Below, one piece after another: positions 45,725-54,378 of a DNA stretch of 64,000 nt. The DNA is taken from positions 3,729,852 to 3,793,851 of the forward strand of contig NZ_MINL01000001.1 of the NCBI RefSeq assembly GCF_001882345.1, written 5' to 3'. The translations under genes were made by a program, and so were the position numbers. Position 1 is the stretch's first letter. Each line of letters opens with the position of its first letter. The stretch comes from Halomonas sp. QHL1. Lineage in GTDB: Bacteria > Pseudomonadota > Gammaproteobacteria > Pseudomonadales > Halomonadaceae. The notes beneath the pieces were generated by a model. That model did not search any database. It was not told the origin of the DNA and saw only the letters and a program-made list of their open reading frames with translations.

Positions 45725-47380
45725 CTAAGGTCTGTGAATCACTAGCTGGTGTTTACCTTTGCTTTTAGCCGCATACAGGGCGCTATCTGCCAGCTGTAGC
45801 ACGGTATCAATATGCAGGCCGTGGTGCGGCCACCAAGCGGAGCCCAAACTACAGCCCACGTGGGCGCGCTTATTTTCGGGTAATAAAATAGGTTGGGCGA
45901 TAGCGGTAAGTAAACGCCTGCTAACCTCATGGGTAAGCATTTCCAGGTGCTCTTGTTTGGTTTTAAGCACCATTACGAACTCGTCGCCACCCAGGCGCGC
46001 CACTACATCGCCACTGCGCAGGGCGTTTTTCAGGCGCTGGGTGATCTCAATGAGCAGCAGATCCCCCGCATGGTGGCCCAGTTCATCATTGACCTGTTTA
46101 AAGCCATCCAGATCGATGTACATCACTGCCATGCTCTGTTTGTTCCTTTCAGCTTCTGGAATGGCGAGCTGCAGGTATTGGTTTAGAAACGCGCGATTGG
46201 GTAGGCCCGTGAGCGGGTCGGTATTGGCTAAACCCTCCAAGCGGTTGATCGTTTGGCGTTGATCCCATAGCCGACTGACCATGTTACGCATAGAGGTAGA
46301 TAGGCGCTTCATTTCTGGAGAGCCACTTTCCTCAGGAATACGGTCGGCGTGTTCGCCATCCTGTATCTGATCGGCAGCACGGGCTAAGCGGGTGAGAGGA
46401 GCCACCATGCGTGATGCAATCATCCAACCAATCATTGCAAAGATCAGCGCCAGTAGAATGCCTATGCCCATAATGGCTGCCTGAAGCTGCTCCACGGGGG
46501 CAAAGGCAGACGCGATGGGGTTACGGGTAATCGCTATCCACCCCAACCCAGGGAAGTCTTCAAAGCCGCTGCTCCGGGCGTAGCCGGTGACATATTGTTC
46601 GCCATTGGGCCAGGTTTCAATGGCCCATTGTGGCGATGTATTGGTGGGGGTAGGTAGGTGTTCAAGGCTGTCTAACGATTTCCCCATTAGCGCCTCTGGC
46701 CCTAACAGCACGGTGCCATTGGCTGAAAGCAGAAGTATCTCGTTATCTTGTCGTTGCTTGGCGGGTGAAAACATGGATTGCTGAATATATTCGGCCCACT
46801 CCCAGCTCAGGTGTACCGCCAGAACGCCCTGTAATTCCTCATTGCGGTCATACACCGGGGTCGCTATATCGACAAACTTAAGCTCTTCGCCGCTGGGGTT
46901 AGGCAATAGCTGTGCGAGTAGCACTGCCTCGTGGACATCGCCTACCCAGAGCGCCTCGCGTCCTTCAATAAATACCGGGCGTTGTGCTATTGAAACGCCT
47001 TCTAAAATTCCTCCAGTAGCGGCTTGAACAGTTCCTTCTGGGTCGGTAAAGCCAATCCACGACACAACGTTGTAGTTGTCTTGCAAGTGCTCTAACTGTT
47101 CCCGTAGAACACTAGTGCTCGTGTCATTAGTAAGCGCCTGCATACCTAGCAGCAGCTTTACCTCTTTAATGCGTGCGTCCATGCTCCGATCCAGCTTATC
47201 TACCATTTGGTAGGCTGCTTCTGAGGCGGTATTTCCGATGCTGGCTTCCATTTGCTGCGCTGATTCTCGCGACGCCACCCAGCCAAGTAGCAGGGTCGTG
47301 GCAAACACCAGCGCGGCAATCAAAGCGATAAAGCGCGAGCGTAGCGAGAAGCGAGAGAACATCCAGGCTTGAACAGACAT
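45725..47380 (-). CDS. diguanylate cyclase with dCACHE sensor and HAMP
   Basis: A 551-residue membrane enzyme that makes cyclic-di-GMP. Membrane segment 1 (FIALIAALVFATTLLLGWVAS) is followed by a periplasmic dCACHE-type ligand domain (about 40-290), segment 2 (AAIMGIGILLALIFAMIGWMIA), a HAMP linker, and the GGDEF domain (about 385-550). The active-site motif is RLGGDEFVMVL, with an inhibitory RSGD site five residues before it, so product feedback is expected. No EAL domain follows. The signal is unknown. Confidence 0.9.
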   Translation of the reverse strand: MSVQAWMFSRFSLRSRFIALIAALVFATTLLLGWVASRESAQQMEASIGNTASEAAYQMVDKLDRSMDARIKEVKLLLGMQALTNDTSTSVLREQLEHLQDNYNVVSWIGFTDPEGTVQAATGGILEGVSIAQRPVFIEGREALWVGDVHEAVLLAQLLPNPSGEELKFVDIATPVYDRNEELQGVLAVHLSWEWAEYIQQSMFSPAKQRQDNEILLLSANGTVLLGPEALMGKSLDSLEHLPTPTNTSPQWAIETWPNGEQYVTGYARSSGFEDFPGLGWIAITRNPIASAFAPVEQLQAAIMGIGILLALIFAMIGWMIASRMVAPLTRLARAADQIQDGEHADRIPEESGSPEMKRLSTSMRNMVSRLWDQRQTINRLEGLANTDPLTGLPNRAFLNQYLQLAIPEAERNKQSMAVMYIDLDGFKQVNDELGHHAGDLLLIEITQRLKNALRSGDVVARLGGDEFVMVLKTKQEHLEMLTHEVSRRLLTAIAQPILLPENKRAHVGCSLGSAWWPHHGLHIDTVLQLADSALYAAKSKGKHQLVIHRP

Positions 47381-47499
47381 AATTAGCCATCACCGAGCAG
47401 GGGAGTTACTTAATTGTCATTAGGTGGGAAAAGTACCTTATTCTGAAGGCTTTTGCATTTAACTAGTTGTTAATTTTGATTAACTGTAGCGGAAATTCA

Positions 47500-47525
47500 A
47501 TAGAAAAAGGCCAGCTTAGCTGGCC
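47500..47525 (-). terminator. terminator after the GNAT gene
   Basis: GGCCAGC / GCTGGCC around TTA (47509-47525); on the minus strand TTTTTC follows. It ends the transcript of the GNAT gene at 47603 before the cyclase promoter. Confidence 0.78.
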
Positions 47526-47602
47526 CGAAAGTATGCGTTAAAATTCTTCCCAATCTGGTGTGGCGCTGGGCAGTTTTTTAGATGGATAAGAGTGAATCGC
47601 TG

Positions 47603-48097
47603 TTAAAGCGCTTTATACATGACATAAGTATCGACAAAACCCAGGCGCGCGTGGCGGTAAGCGTTAGGAACGGTACCCACAATACTAAACCCCAGCTTCT
47701 GCCATAACGCGACGGCCACTTCATTGGTGGACACCACGGCGTTGTACTGCATGGCTAGGAACCCAAGTTCCCGTGCTCGCTGTTGGGAATGCTCGCACAT
47801 GGCACGCGCTACGCCTTTACCCCGTGCGGCAGGGCTCACCATATAACCACAGTTACATATATGGTCTCCGGGGCCTGCCGCATTGGTTTTTAGGTAGTAA
47901 GCGCCCAGCACTTGGCCATTTTCATCTTTGGCAACCACACTGGCGTTGGGCGCTTTACACCATAGCTGACGGGCAGCTTCAAAACGGATATCTGGATCAA
48001 ACGCATAGGTCTCTTGCGCTGCGACAATGGCTTGGAAAGTGGGCCAGAAAGCAGCAAAGTCGTCATCCATCATCAAAGAGAAAGCGAGTGTGGTCAT
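47603..48097 (-). CDS. GNAT family N-acetyltransferase
   Basis: A 164-residue acetyltransferase. The acetyl-CoA loop is CGYMVSPAARGKGVARAMCEHS, followed by QYNAVVSTNEVAVALWQKLGFSIVGTVPNAYRHARLGFVDTYVMYK, the standard end of the fold. The substrate is unknown. It reads toward the terminator at 47500 and follows the flavin monooxygenase gene by 23 bases, so the two may be co-transcribed. Confidence 0.85.
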   Translation of the reverse strand: MTTLAFSLMMDDDFAAFWPTFQAIVAAQETYAFDPDIRFEAARQLWCKAPNASVVAKDENGQVLGAYYLKTNAAGPGDHICNCGYMVSPAARGKGVARAMCEHSQQRARELGFLAMQYNAVVSTNEVAVALWQKLGFSIVGTVPNAYRHARLGFVDTYVMYKAL

Positions 48098-48120
48098 AAG
48101 TATCCTGTAATGAGATGCGC

Positions 48121-49113
48121 TTACCGAGCAACCTCTGCCACAATCTCGTAGCTGCGCAGACGGTCAGCATGATTATAAAAATCGCTATTAATCATAAGCT
48201 CATCGGCACCAGTGCGGGCTTGGAACTCTTCAAGCTCCGCTTTCACCGTCTCTGGCCCGCCAATAATCGCCGCGCCTAAAAACTGGCTGACTTGGGCCTG
48301 TTCAACCGGCGACCAATCGAGCTGCTCAACCGGTGGCTGTGACTGAGTCGGTTTACCTCGAATCAGATTTAAAAATTTCTGCTGCGCGGTCGTGGCCAGG
48401 TAGTGGGCCATCGCATCGCTCTCTGCGGCCATCACGGGTAATCCAACCATGGCATGGGGCTTATCAAGGTGTTCCGAGGGGCGGAAATTGTCACGATATA
48501 AGCGCAGGGCCTCGAATAAATAGCCCGGTGCAAACTGCGCGGCAAACGCAAACGGCAAGCCCAGTTTGGCCGCCAGCTGAGCGCTGTAGCCGCTGGAACC
48601 CAGCAACCAGATAGGTACATGGGTGCCTTGGCCAGGAACCGCTTTGACACGCTGCTGGGGCTCTGCATCGGCTAAGTAGCTGCGCAGCTCGTTAAGTAGT
48701 TGCGGAAAATCATCGACCCCTGCATGGGCGTTGCGACGCATTGCCTGCATGGTGGCGCCATCCGAGCCTGGTGCGCGACCTAGGCCTAGGTCAATGCGGC
48801 CAGGGTAAAGCGTTTCCAGGGTGCCGAACTGTTCGGCAATCACCAGCGGTGGATGGTTAGGTAGCATAATCCCACCGCTGCCCACGCGGATGGTGGACGT
48901 TTGCCCGGCTATGTGGCCAATCAGAACAGCGGTTGCCGCGCTGGCAATGCCAGCAATATTGTGGTGCTCGGCTAGCCAGTAACGGGTATAGCCGAGACGT
49001 TCGGTTAATTGCGCCAGCGCGACGCTATCGTTAAAGGTCTCTGCGGCACTGCCGCCCTGGCGAATAGGCGCCAAGTCGAGAACGGAAAGTGCCGTGGAAG
49101 CGAGTTGGCTCAT
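48121..49113 (-). CDS. luciferase-like flavin monooxygenase (LLM class)
   Basis: A 330-residue protein of the bacterial-luciferase-like family. [88 protein letters not shown] and [26 protein letters not shown] are typical of the YhbW-like subgroup. These use reduced FMN and oxygen; the substrate is unknown. The SDR gene upstream runs the same way with a 137-base gap. Confidence 0.87.
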   Translation of the reverse strand: MSQLASTALSVLDLAPIRQGGSAAETFNDSVALAQLTERLGYTRYWLAEHHNIAGIASAATAVLIGHIAGQTSTIRVGSGGIMLPNHPPLVIAEQFGTLETLYPGRIDLGLGRAPGSDGATMQAMRRNAHAGVDDFPQLLNELRSYLADAEPQQRVKAVPGQGTHVPIWLLGSSGYSAQLAAKLGLPFAFAAQFAPGYLFEALRLYRDNFRPSEHLDKPHAMVGLPVMAAESDAMAHYLATTAQQKFLNLIRGKPTQSQPPVEQLDWSPVEQAQVSQFLGAAIIGGPETVKAELEEFQARTGADELMINSDFYNHADRLRSYEIVAEVAR

Positions 49114-49250
49114 GGGTCACCTGCAAAAAAAGCGTGGGCGCGTAGAGTGAAAAATTACTTAGCGCGCTTGGTAATTACACGTTATGCGGCCAGTGCAGAT
49201 GAATTGCAAGGTGTTACCTGCTTAGGTTTTTATCGAGGTAATGCTAAGCC

Positions 49251-49937
49251 TCACTCAAGCGGCGGTGTGGGGCGAATAAGAATTTCATTCACATCTACAT
49301 GGGCAGGCTGCGCAAGGGCATAAATCACCGCATTGGCGATATCGCGATCTTCTAAGGCATGCGTTGGCGGTTCATCAAAAAAGGGTGTGTCGACCATTCC
49401 AGGTTCAATTAGGGTCACACGCATGCCGGTGCCGCGTAACTCTTCACGTAAGTTGTAGCCAATGCCGGTGACCGCCCACTTGGTCGCGCTATACATTGAC
49501 CCAGGGATAGTCGTACGGCCTGCCGCAGAGCCGGTTAACAGTACGTGGCCTTTGCTTCGTTTAAGGGCGGGCAAGCAGGCTTGAATGGTGAGGCCCACGC
49601 CATAGACATTGGTCAGAATCATTTCACGCCATGCGTCGTGGTCAGCCTCGCTAAAGCCACCGGGGGAACCACCACGACCAGCGTTGGCAAAGACGCCATC
49701 CAAACGGCCAAAGGTTTCCAGCGCCTGCTCAACCATAGCCTGCTGCTGCTCCATGTTGGTCACGTCCAGCTCGCAGGTCAGCACATTTTCCGGCCCTAAC
49801 TCTTGCGCCAGTGCGGTGAGCTTGTCACTAGAACGGGCGGCCAGTACCAGTTTATAACCTTCACGTGAGGCTGCTCGGGCGGTGGCTGCACCGATGCCGC
49901 TAGATGCGCCGGTAATTAATAGCACGCCAGTTTGCAT
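49251..49937 (-). CDS. short-chain dehydrogenase/reductase
   Basis: A 228-residue classical SDR. The cofactor motif is LLITGASSGIGAATAR, with DV for the adenine ring and NAGRGG in strand 4. The active site is GSAAGR (serine) with YSATKWAV (Tyr-x3-Lys), and PGMVDTPFF closes the substrate loop. It resembles YdfG-like 3-hydroxy acid or serine dehydrogenases; the substrate is not known. The basic R in AARSSDK favours NADP(H). Confidence 0.88.
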   Translation of the reverse strand: MQTGVLLITGASSGIGAATARAASREGYKLVLAARSSDKLTALAQELGPENVLTCELDVTNMEQQQAMVEQALETFGRLDGVFANAGRGGSPGGFSEADHDAWREMILTNVYGVGLTIQACLPALKRSKGHVLLTGSAAGRTTIPGSMYSATKWAVTGIGYNLREELRGTGMRVTLIEPGMVDTPFFDEPPTHALEDRDIANAVIYALAQPAHVDVNEILIRPTPPLE

Positions 49938-50067
49938 GTGTTGCGCTCCTTGCTTGGTTAGTCAAGTAAGCTTTTAGCATGGCTAAGGTGACGGCATCCT
50001 GCAAATAATTGTCTAACCAGCCCGCTATGGCTTTGCTAATTTACCAATAGGGGATAGCCCACCTGCT

Positions 50068-51348
50068 TTACGTTTTAGCATCATCTTTACGCTTTAGCAT
50101 CGCGGAGAGATCAAGAATAGCTTGGGCCATATCTGCCATACTCTTGCTTTGATCCATCGAGGTTTTACGCAGAAAGCGGTAGGCCTCTTCTTCACTCATC
50201 TCCTGGTGCGCCATGATCAGTCCCTTGGCGCGTTCGATCAGTTTTCGTTCACGTAGTGCTTTGCGGGTATTTTCAAGCTCATCGCTAAGCCCCTGTAAGC
50301 GGCTGGCCTGGGCTTGAGTGAGTTCAATCAGCGAGCGACCTAATGGGGAGGTGAGGGCGTTGGCCGTCAGGTCGCCTAATGGTTGCGAACCATTCAGCGC
50401 CAAAAGCTGTTCGCAAGGGGCGGGCGCAGGGCGACAGGGCTCCGCCTTGGTTTTTTCTAAAGCGTCCTCTGCCTGGGCGATTTTGCGGTGGCAAAGCACG
50501 CTCAGCTGTGAGATCAGCGCATCTTCCACCATTTTCATGGAGTCGATACGCAGAGTGGTCAATTCGTACCAGGTTTCACCCAGCGTATCCGGTGTATCTT
50601 TTTGCGGTGACTGCGTTGCCGACGAGCGCTGGCAGGCGATATCGCGCAGGTGGCAAATACCCGACAGCGTGCGTGGTGAAAGCTCCTTTTGCCATGCCTG
50701 CTGCGCTTCGGGTGTCGCAAACTCTACAAAGGTGTCGAAGCAGCGCTGTTGATCCGTCATTAGCTGGTTGAGCAGGGCGCGGTGGGGCTCATCGAAGTGG
50801 CCATGGGTAAAGCCAAAGGCGCCACAGGCGCGTTCCTGGCCAGCCAGCTCTTTGCCCTGCATCAAGTGGAAAATCGCCACTAACGTGCGGGTAATATCGG
50901 GGTCAATAGAGGTGTCGGCGGCCTCAAACACAATGGCCAGAAGCCCACTGGTCAACTGGTTAAACGCCTGGGTCGCTGCATCGGGCGTGATGGCAAAGGT
51001 ATCAATGGCTTCGCGAAGTGCGCCAAGTTCGTCCAGCGCGTACCAAACGGCGGCAATCCGGCGCAGTAAACGCGCAGCAGCTTGAGGGCGGGCCTCCTCG
51101 CTGAGTGCCTCCAGCCGATGGCGCATTAGTATTTCGGCCTGTTGGCTGTGCTGCCGGTAGGTGTCGCGGCGTGTTTTGAAGCGCTGTCCCTGGGAAACCA
51201 GGTAAATCGTCGATGCGCCTCGTTCACGCTGGAGCATATGAATAAAGCGGCTAATGTCGCCAACAATATCGGCGGTGGTCGCAAGGTGGGAAAGATTGTC
51301 GATATCGCAACGGATGGCGGTTAAGAGCAGTTGCTGCGCTGAAGACAT
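50068..51348 (-). CDS. nasR: nitrate-responsive NIT-ANTAR antitermination protein
   Basis: A 426-residue cytoplasmic sensor. The NIT domain (about 25-300) opens with FIHMLQRERGASTIYLVSQGQRFKTRRDTYR, whose arginines contact nitrate or nitrite in NasR. A linker with GRSLIELTQAQASRLQGLSDELENTRKAL leads into the C-terminal ANTAR domain (about 365-425): RKLIERAKGLIMAHQEMSEEEAYRFLRKTSMD and MADMAQAI. ANTAR binds tandem hexaloop hairpins and blocks terminators; such targets stand before the nirBD and nasA operons here. The start at 51348 has AAGGAAA. It lies downstream of the NarK-type gene on the same strand. Confidence 0.9.
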   Translation of the reverse strand: MSSAQQLLLTAIRCDIDNLSHLATTADIVGDISRFIHMLQRERGASTIYLVSQGQRFKTRRDTYRQHSQQAEILMRHRLEALSEEARPQAAARLLRRIAAVWYALDELGALREAIDTFAITPDAATQAFNQLTSGLLAIVFEAADTSIDPDITRTLVAIFHLMQGKELAGQERACGAFGFTHGHFDEPHRALLNQLMTDQQRCFDTFVEFATPEAQQAWQKELSPRTLSGICHLRDIACQRSSATQSPQKDTPDTLGETWYELTTLRIDSMKMVEDALISQLSVLCHRKIAQAEDALEKTKAEPCRPAPAPCEQLLALNGSQPLGDLTANALTSPLGRSLIELTQAQASRLQGLSDELENTRKALRERKLIERAKGLIMAHQEMSEEEAYRFLRKTSMDQSKSMADMAQAILDLSAMLKRKDDAKT

Positions 51349-51379
51349 AGAAATTTCCTTGGTGACTCGCCGCCTAAAT

Positions 51380-51461
51380 GTAAACACTCCCATACCGTTT
51401 TCTCCCATACCCAGATGAGGCGTATGGGAGTGAAAAGGAAAGTATGGGAGTTTGAGTTTAC
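51380..51461. repeat. nested inverted repeat with four ACTCCCATAC-type units
   Basis: CTCCCATAC occurs twice (51387-51395, 51402-51410) and its complement twice (51422-51430, 51442-51450), nested within GTAAAC / GTTTAC. The whole can fold as one long arm with an inner hairpin (loop CCAGATGAGGC). There is no U-run on either strand. It lies between the transporter stop and the nasR start, in the probable nasR leader. Confidence 0.7.
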
Positions 51462-51491
51462 GTATGAATGTAAAAGTGTACTGGAAAGCGC

Positions 51492-52844
51492 TTAGCGTAA
51501 CGACAGAGCGCCTGCGCCTACGTCATCACCTACTGCATCGCTATACGCTTTGGCCTCTTCAGCTTCAGTAGCATCGCTAAAGCGTACCAGCAACACACAG
51601 GAGGCCAGAACCAGTACAGTGAGGCCTAAATAGAATAGGCCTTGCTGATAGGTCAGGCTTTCGCTACGGAACAAAAACGCTGCGCCTACCGCGCCCACGT
51701 TACCGCCAGCGCCGACAATGCCCGCGACGGCTCCCAAGGCTTTTTTGTTGATGAACGGAACAACACCGTAGGTAGCACCTTCCGCCATTTGCACAAACAG
51801 GCTGAACACGAGCATGATGCCAATCGCGAGGCTTAATACGTGCATCTGCGAGAACGCTACTAGTGCAATACCTTCGCAAACCAAGGCAATAAACAGCCAG
51901 CGAACGCGGCCTTTCAAACCCCCTTGCTTGGCGAAAAGGTCTGAGAAAACGCCCCCCAGGGTACGCGCAAAAATATTCATCAAACCAAACAGACCGGCAA
52001 TCAGACCCGCGGTAGCCAGGGTAAGATCAAACTTATCGAAGAAGTAGATAGCGGCGATATTGTTGATCGTCAGTTCCACACCAAAACAGAGACCGTAAAC
52101 AACGAATAGCGCCCAAACACGAATATCCTTGGCGGCGGCTAGAAAGCTTTGTGCGGCACCATTTTCGCCTGAAGCTTCAGGCAATTCACCGCGTGCTCGC
52201 AGATCGCTGAAATTGCCGTTGGGTGCATCCTGGGTGAAGAACCAGTAGCCAATACCGGTAAAGAACATTACTACGCCAGGCACCATCATCGCCAAACGCC
52301 AGCCAAAGGCTTCGTTAACGCCCAGCATCAGCATGCCCGAAAAGATCAGCGGCATTAGAATTTGCGTCGTACCGCCGCCCAAGTTGCCCCAGCCTGCGCT
52401 GGTAGCATTGGCGGTGCCGACCACATTGGGGGCAAACATCATAGAGGTGTGGTACTGGGTAATAACGAAGGAGGCGCCAATCGCCCCAATGGCTAAGCGC
52501 GCCAATAGAAAGGTTTCAAAGCTATCGGCTAAGCCAATGCCCATTACCGGAATAGCACCTAACAAGAGCAGCCCGGTATAGGTTTTACGCGGGCCGATAC
52601 GATCGCACAGTACGCCAATCGCAAGACGCACAATCACGGTGATCGCTACTGACGCAATAATCGTATTGCCGATTTGTGTTTGCGTCAGGGAAAGGTCTTC
52701 ACGAACAATCGCCATAAGAGGGGCGATGCCGAACCAGCCGAAAAAGCAGATATGAAACGCGAACCATGAAAAGTGGAAAGCGCGCATCTGGGGGGTCGAG
52801 AAGTTAAATAACCGAATGCGGTTGGCTTTGTTGCGTATGTCCAT
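51492..52844 (-). CDS. NarK/NasA-type nitrate/nitrite MFS transporter
   Basis: A 450-residue MFS protein of the nitrate/nitrite porter group with about twelve membrane segments. FHFSWFAFHICFFGWFGIAPLM, VRLAIGVLCDRIGPRKTYTGLL, ASFVITQYHTSMMFAPNVVGTANATSAGWGNLGGGTTQ (the first nitrate signature) and GVVPFINKKALGAVAGIVGAGGNVGAVGAAF (second signature) are clear. It imports nitrate for NasA. Its upstream region has NtrC-like and sigma-54 sites and a hexaloop hairpin, and the NasR-like sensor gene follows. It is therefore in the same regulon as the nas genes 20 kb away. Confidence 0.92.
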   Translation of the reverse strand: MDIRNKANRIRLFNFSTPQMRAFHFSWFAFHICFFGWFGIAPLMAIVREDLSLTQTQIGNTIIASVAITVIVRLAIGVLCDRIGPRKTYTGLLLLGAIPVMGIGLADSFETFLLARLAIGAIGASFVITQYHTSMMFAPNVVGTANATSAGWGNLGGGTTQILMPLIFSGMLMLGVNEAFGWRLAMMVPGVVMFFTGIGYWFFTQDAPNGNFSDLRARGELPEASGENGAAQSFLAAAKDIRVWALFVVYGLCFGVELTINNIAAIYFFDKFDLTLATAGLIAGLFGLMNIFARTLGGVFSDLFAKQGGLKGRVRWLFIALVCEGIALVAFSQMHVLSLAIGIMLVFSLFVQMAEGATYGVVPFINKKALGAVAGIVGAGGNVGAVGAAFLFRSESLTYQQGLFYLGLTVLVLASCVLLVRFSDATEAEEAKAYSDAVGDDVGAGALSLR

Positions 52845-52931
52845 GGGATGGCCTCACGGGGCATAAAACGAGTTGGTCGTTACGCAACGCAAACGATTTA
52901 GCGCGTTACGCAAACAATTGACGAGAACATG

Positions 52932-52947
52932 CCTTCATCGTTGAAGG
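52932..52947 (-). ncRNA. ANTAR-type hexaloop hairpin in the transporter leader
   Basis: Minus strand CCTTC-AACGAT-GAAGG: a five-pair stem with a six-base loop having A1 and G4. It is 88 bases before the start codon. A clear second hairpin and terminator are not seen, so control could differ from the nas leaders. Confidence 0.5.
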
Positions 52948-53011
52948 TCAGGTTCGACGCACTCGTACCCAGTTGGGCCTGGTCCACGCCTACCACCACT
53001 GATAGGAGTTA

Positions 53012-53027
53012 TGCAGGTAGTTTGCCA
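53012..53027 (-). promoter_or_regulatory. sigma-54 promoter of the nitrate transporter gene
   Basis: Minus strand TGGCAAACTACCTGCA, with GG and GC ten bases apart as in the -24/-12 consensus. The transcript would start near 53001, giving a leader of about 155 bases. Confidence 0.65.
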
Positions 53028-53134
53028 GTTGGTTATTTGTTGATAAAAATCAGTTTCTTAGTTTATTTTTGCTGTGCATGCGAGCGATGAGAGGAGAGGG
53101 CTATGCTGCATGATTGGGCATGCATAGCCAATTT

Positions 53135-53151
53135 TGCAGCATCTTGGTGCT
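53135..53151. promoter_or_regulatory. NtrC-like site upstream of the transporter promoter
   Basis: TGCAGCATCTTGGTGCT differs from the TGCAC-type consensus at one base per half-site and keeps TTGGTGC. It lies about 110 bases upstream of the sigma-54 element. An imperfect dyad CTATGCTGCATG / GCATGCATAG (53101-53127) lies between them and may be another site. Confidence 0.55.
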
Positions 53152-53187
53152 AGCAGGGCTTAATGCGCGGGTTGTTCATTTAGCCCA

Positions 53188-54207
53188 TTATTCATGTAAG
53201 TAGACGGCATCTATATCAAGGGTGGAGCGGTTGCCGATAGCATCAAAGTGTTCGCTTAACCAGCGTTCAGCGGCCGCTTGGCCCTGGTCACACAGATGGC
53301 ATAGAAAAGCCCACTCGGAATTGGATTTGCTGGAGACAGAGAGCCCCTCTAGCGCCTGTTCACCGCTGATGCGGTGGAACAAAGCCTGTTGGTAGCAGTT
53401 TTCAATGCCTTGCTCGTCCAGCGCGTGCTTAAGCAAGGCGATCATGCGGATCTCTTTAATCAGTGCTGAGTTAAAGGTGATCTCGTTGAGACGGTTCATA
53501 ATGGCCGACGCCGTGGTGGGAACCTCATTGCGGCTGATTGGGTTGATTTGTATCAGCAGAATATCCCGCGCGCTGCACTCCTCCATGAGCGGGAACAGCG
53601 CCGGATTACCCATATAGCCGCCATCCCAATACGCTTCGCCGTCGATCTCTACCGCTTGGAACATAAAGGGTAAGCAGGCAGAGGCCATCACAGCGTCAAC
53701 GCTCATCTCTTCACGATGAAAAACGCGCTGTTTTCCCGTGCGTACGTTAGTGGCCGCCACAAACAGCTTGAGCTGATGGCATTTTCTCACCCGATCGAAA
53801 TCAATGTGTTCTGCCACTATATCGCGTAATGGATTAATGTTGAGCGGGTTGAGTTGATAGGGAGAGGCCACACGGCTTAACAGATCCATCGCCATAAAAC
53901 CGGGCGAGTGATCCAGGCTCCAGTTGCCGGTCAATATATCCATAGGGGAGCGGCGGATGGGGCTGGCCATACCCGCGCGGCTTACCGCCTGCCAAAAATT
54001 GTGTAACGCTTGCCGCGCGGTCTCTTTATCGCCTCTTGTTAGCGCATCGGCCATCACAACGCCATTCATCGCCCCGGCGCTGGTGCCGCTGATACCCTCG
54101 ATTTCAATGCGATCATCTGCCAGAAGGCGGTCAATGACGCCCCATGTATAAGCCCCGTGAGCGCCGCCGCCTTGTAACGCGAGGTCTAGTTTTTTGACCT
54201 TTGCCAT
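53188..54207 (-). CDS. patatin-like phospholipase
   Basis: A 339-residue lipid acyl hydrolase. LALQGGGAHGAYTWGVIDRLL is the oxyanion glycine loop, GISGTSAGAMNG holds the nucleophile serine (GxSxG), and YWDGGYMGNPALFPL holds the catalytic aspartate (DGG). The protein has no signal peptide. Cytoplasmic members act on membrane lipids or polyhydroxyalkanoate-associated lipids; the substrate is unknown here. The ATG at 54207 is preferred, though the ribosome site is weak; an in-frame GTG seven codons upstream is the alternative. Confidence 0.87.
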   Translation of the reverse strand: MAKVKKLDLALQGGGAHGAYTWGVIDRLLADDRIEIEGISGTSAGAMNGVVMADALTRGDKETARQALHNFWQAVSRAGMASPIRRSPMDILTGNWSLDHSPGFMAMDLLSRVASPYQLNPLNINPLRDIVAEHIDFDRVRKCHQLKLFVAATNVRTGKQRVFHREEMSVDAVMASACLPFMFQAVEIDGEAYWDGGYMGNPALFPLMEECSARDILLIQINPISRNEVPTTASAIMNRLNEITFNSALIKEIRMIALLKHALDEQGIENCYQQALFHRISGEQALEGLSVSSKSNSEWAFLCHLCDQGQAAAERWLSEHFDAIGNRSTLDIDAVYLHE

Positions 54208-54378
54208 ATGCTTGTTCCCGTTGCTCACTGATAAGGAGTGTGATTACAGTGAAAACAGCATGGCATAGGCAGCTAGAGAAGACGAAAGGCTATTTAGCGG
54301 GCAGCTCCACGAAAAGCACTCAAAGTGCTGGCTAACCTACAGGTTGGCTTCAACAAAGAGGCGGGACGTTTTCTTTTT

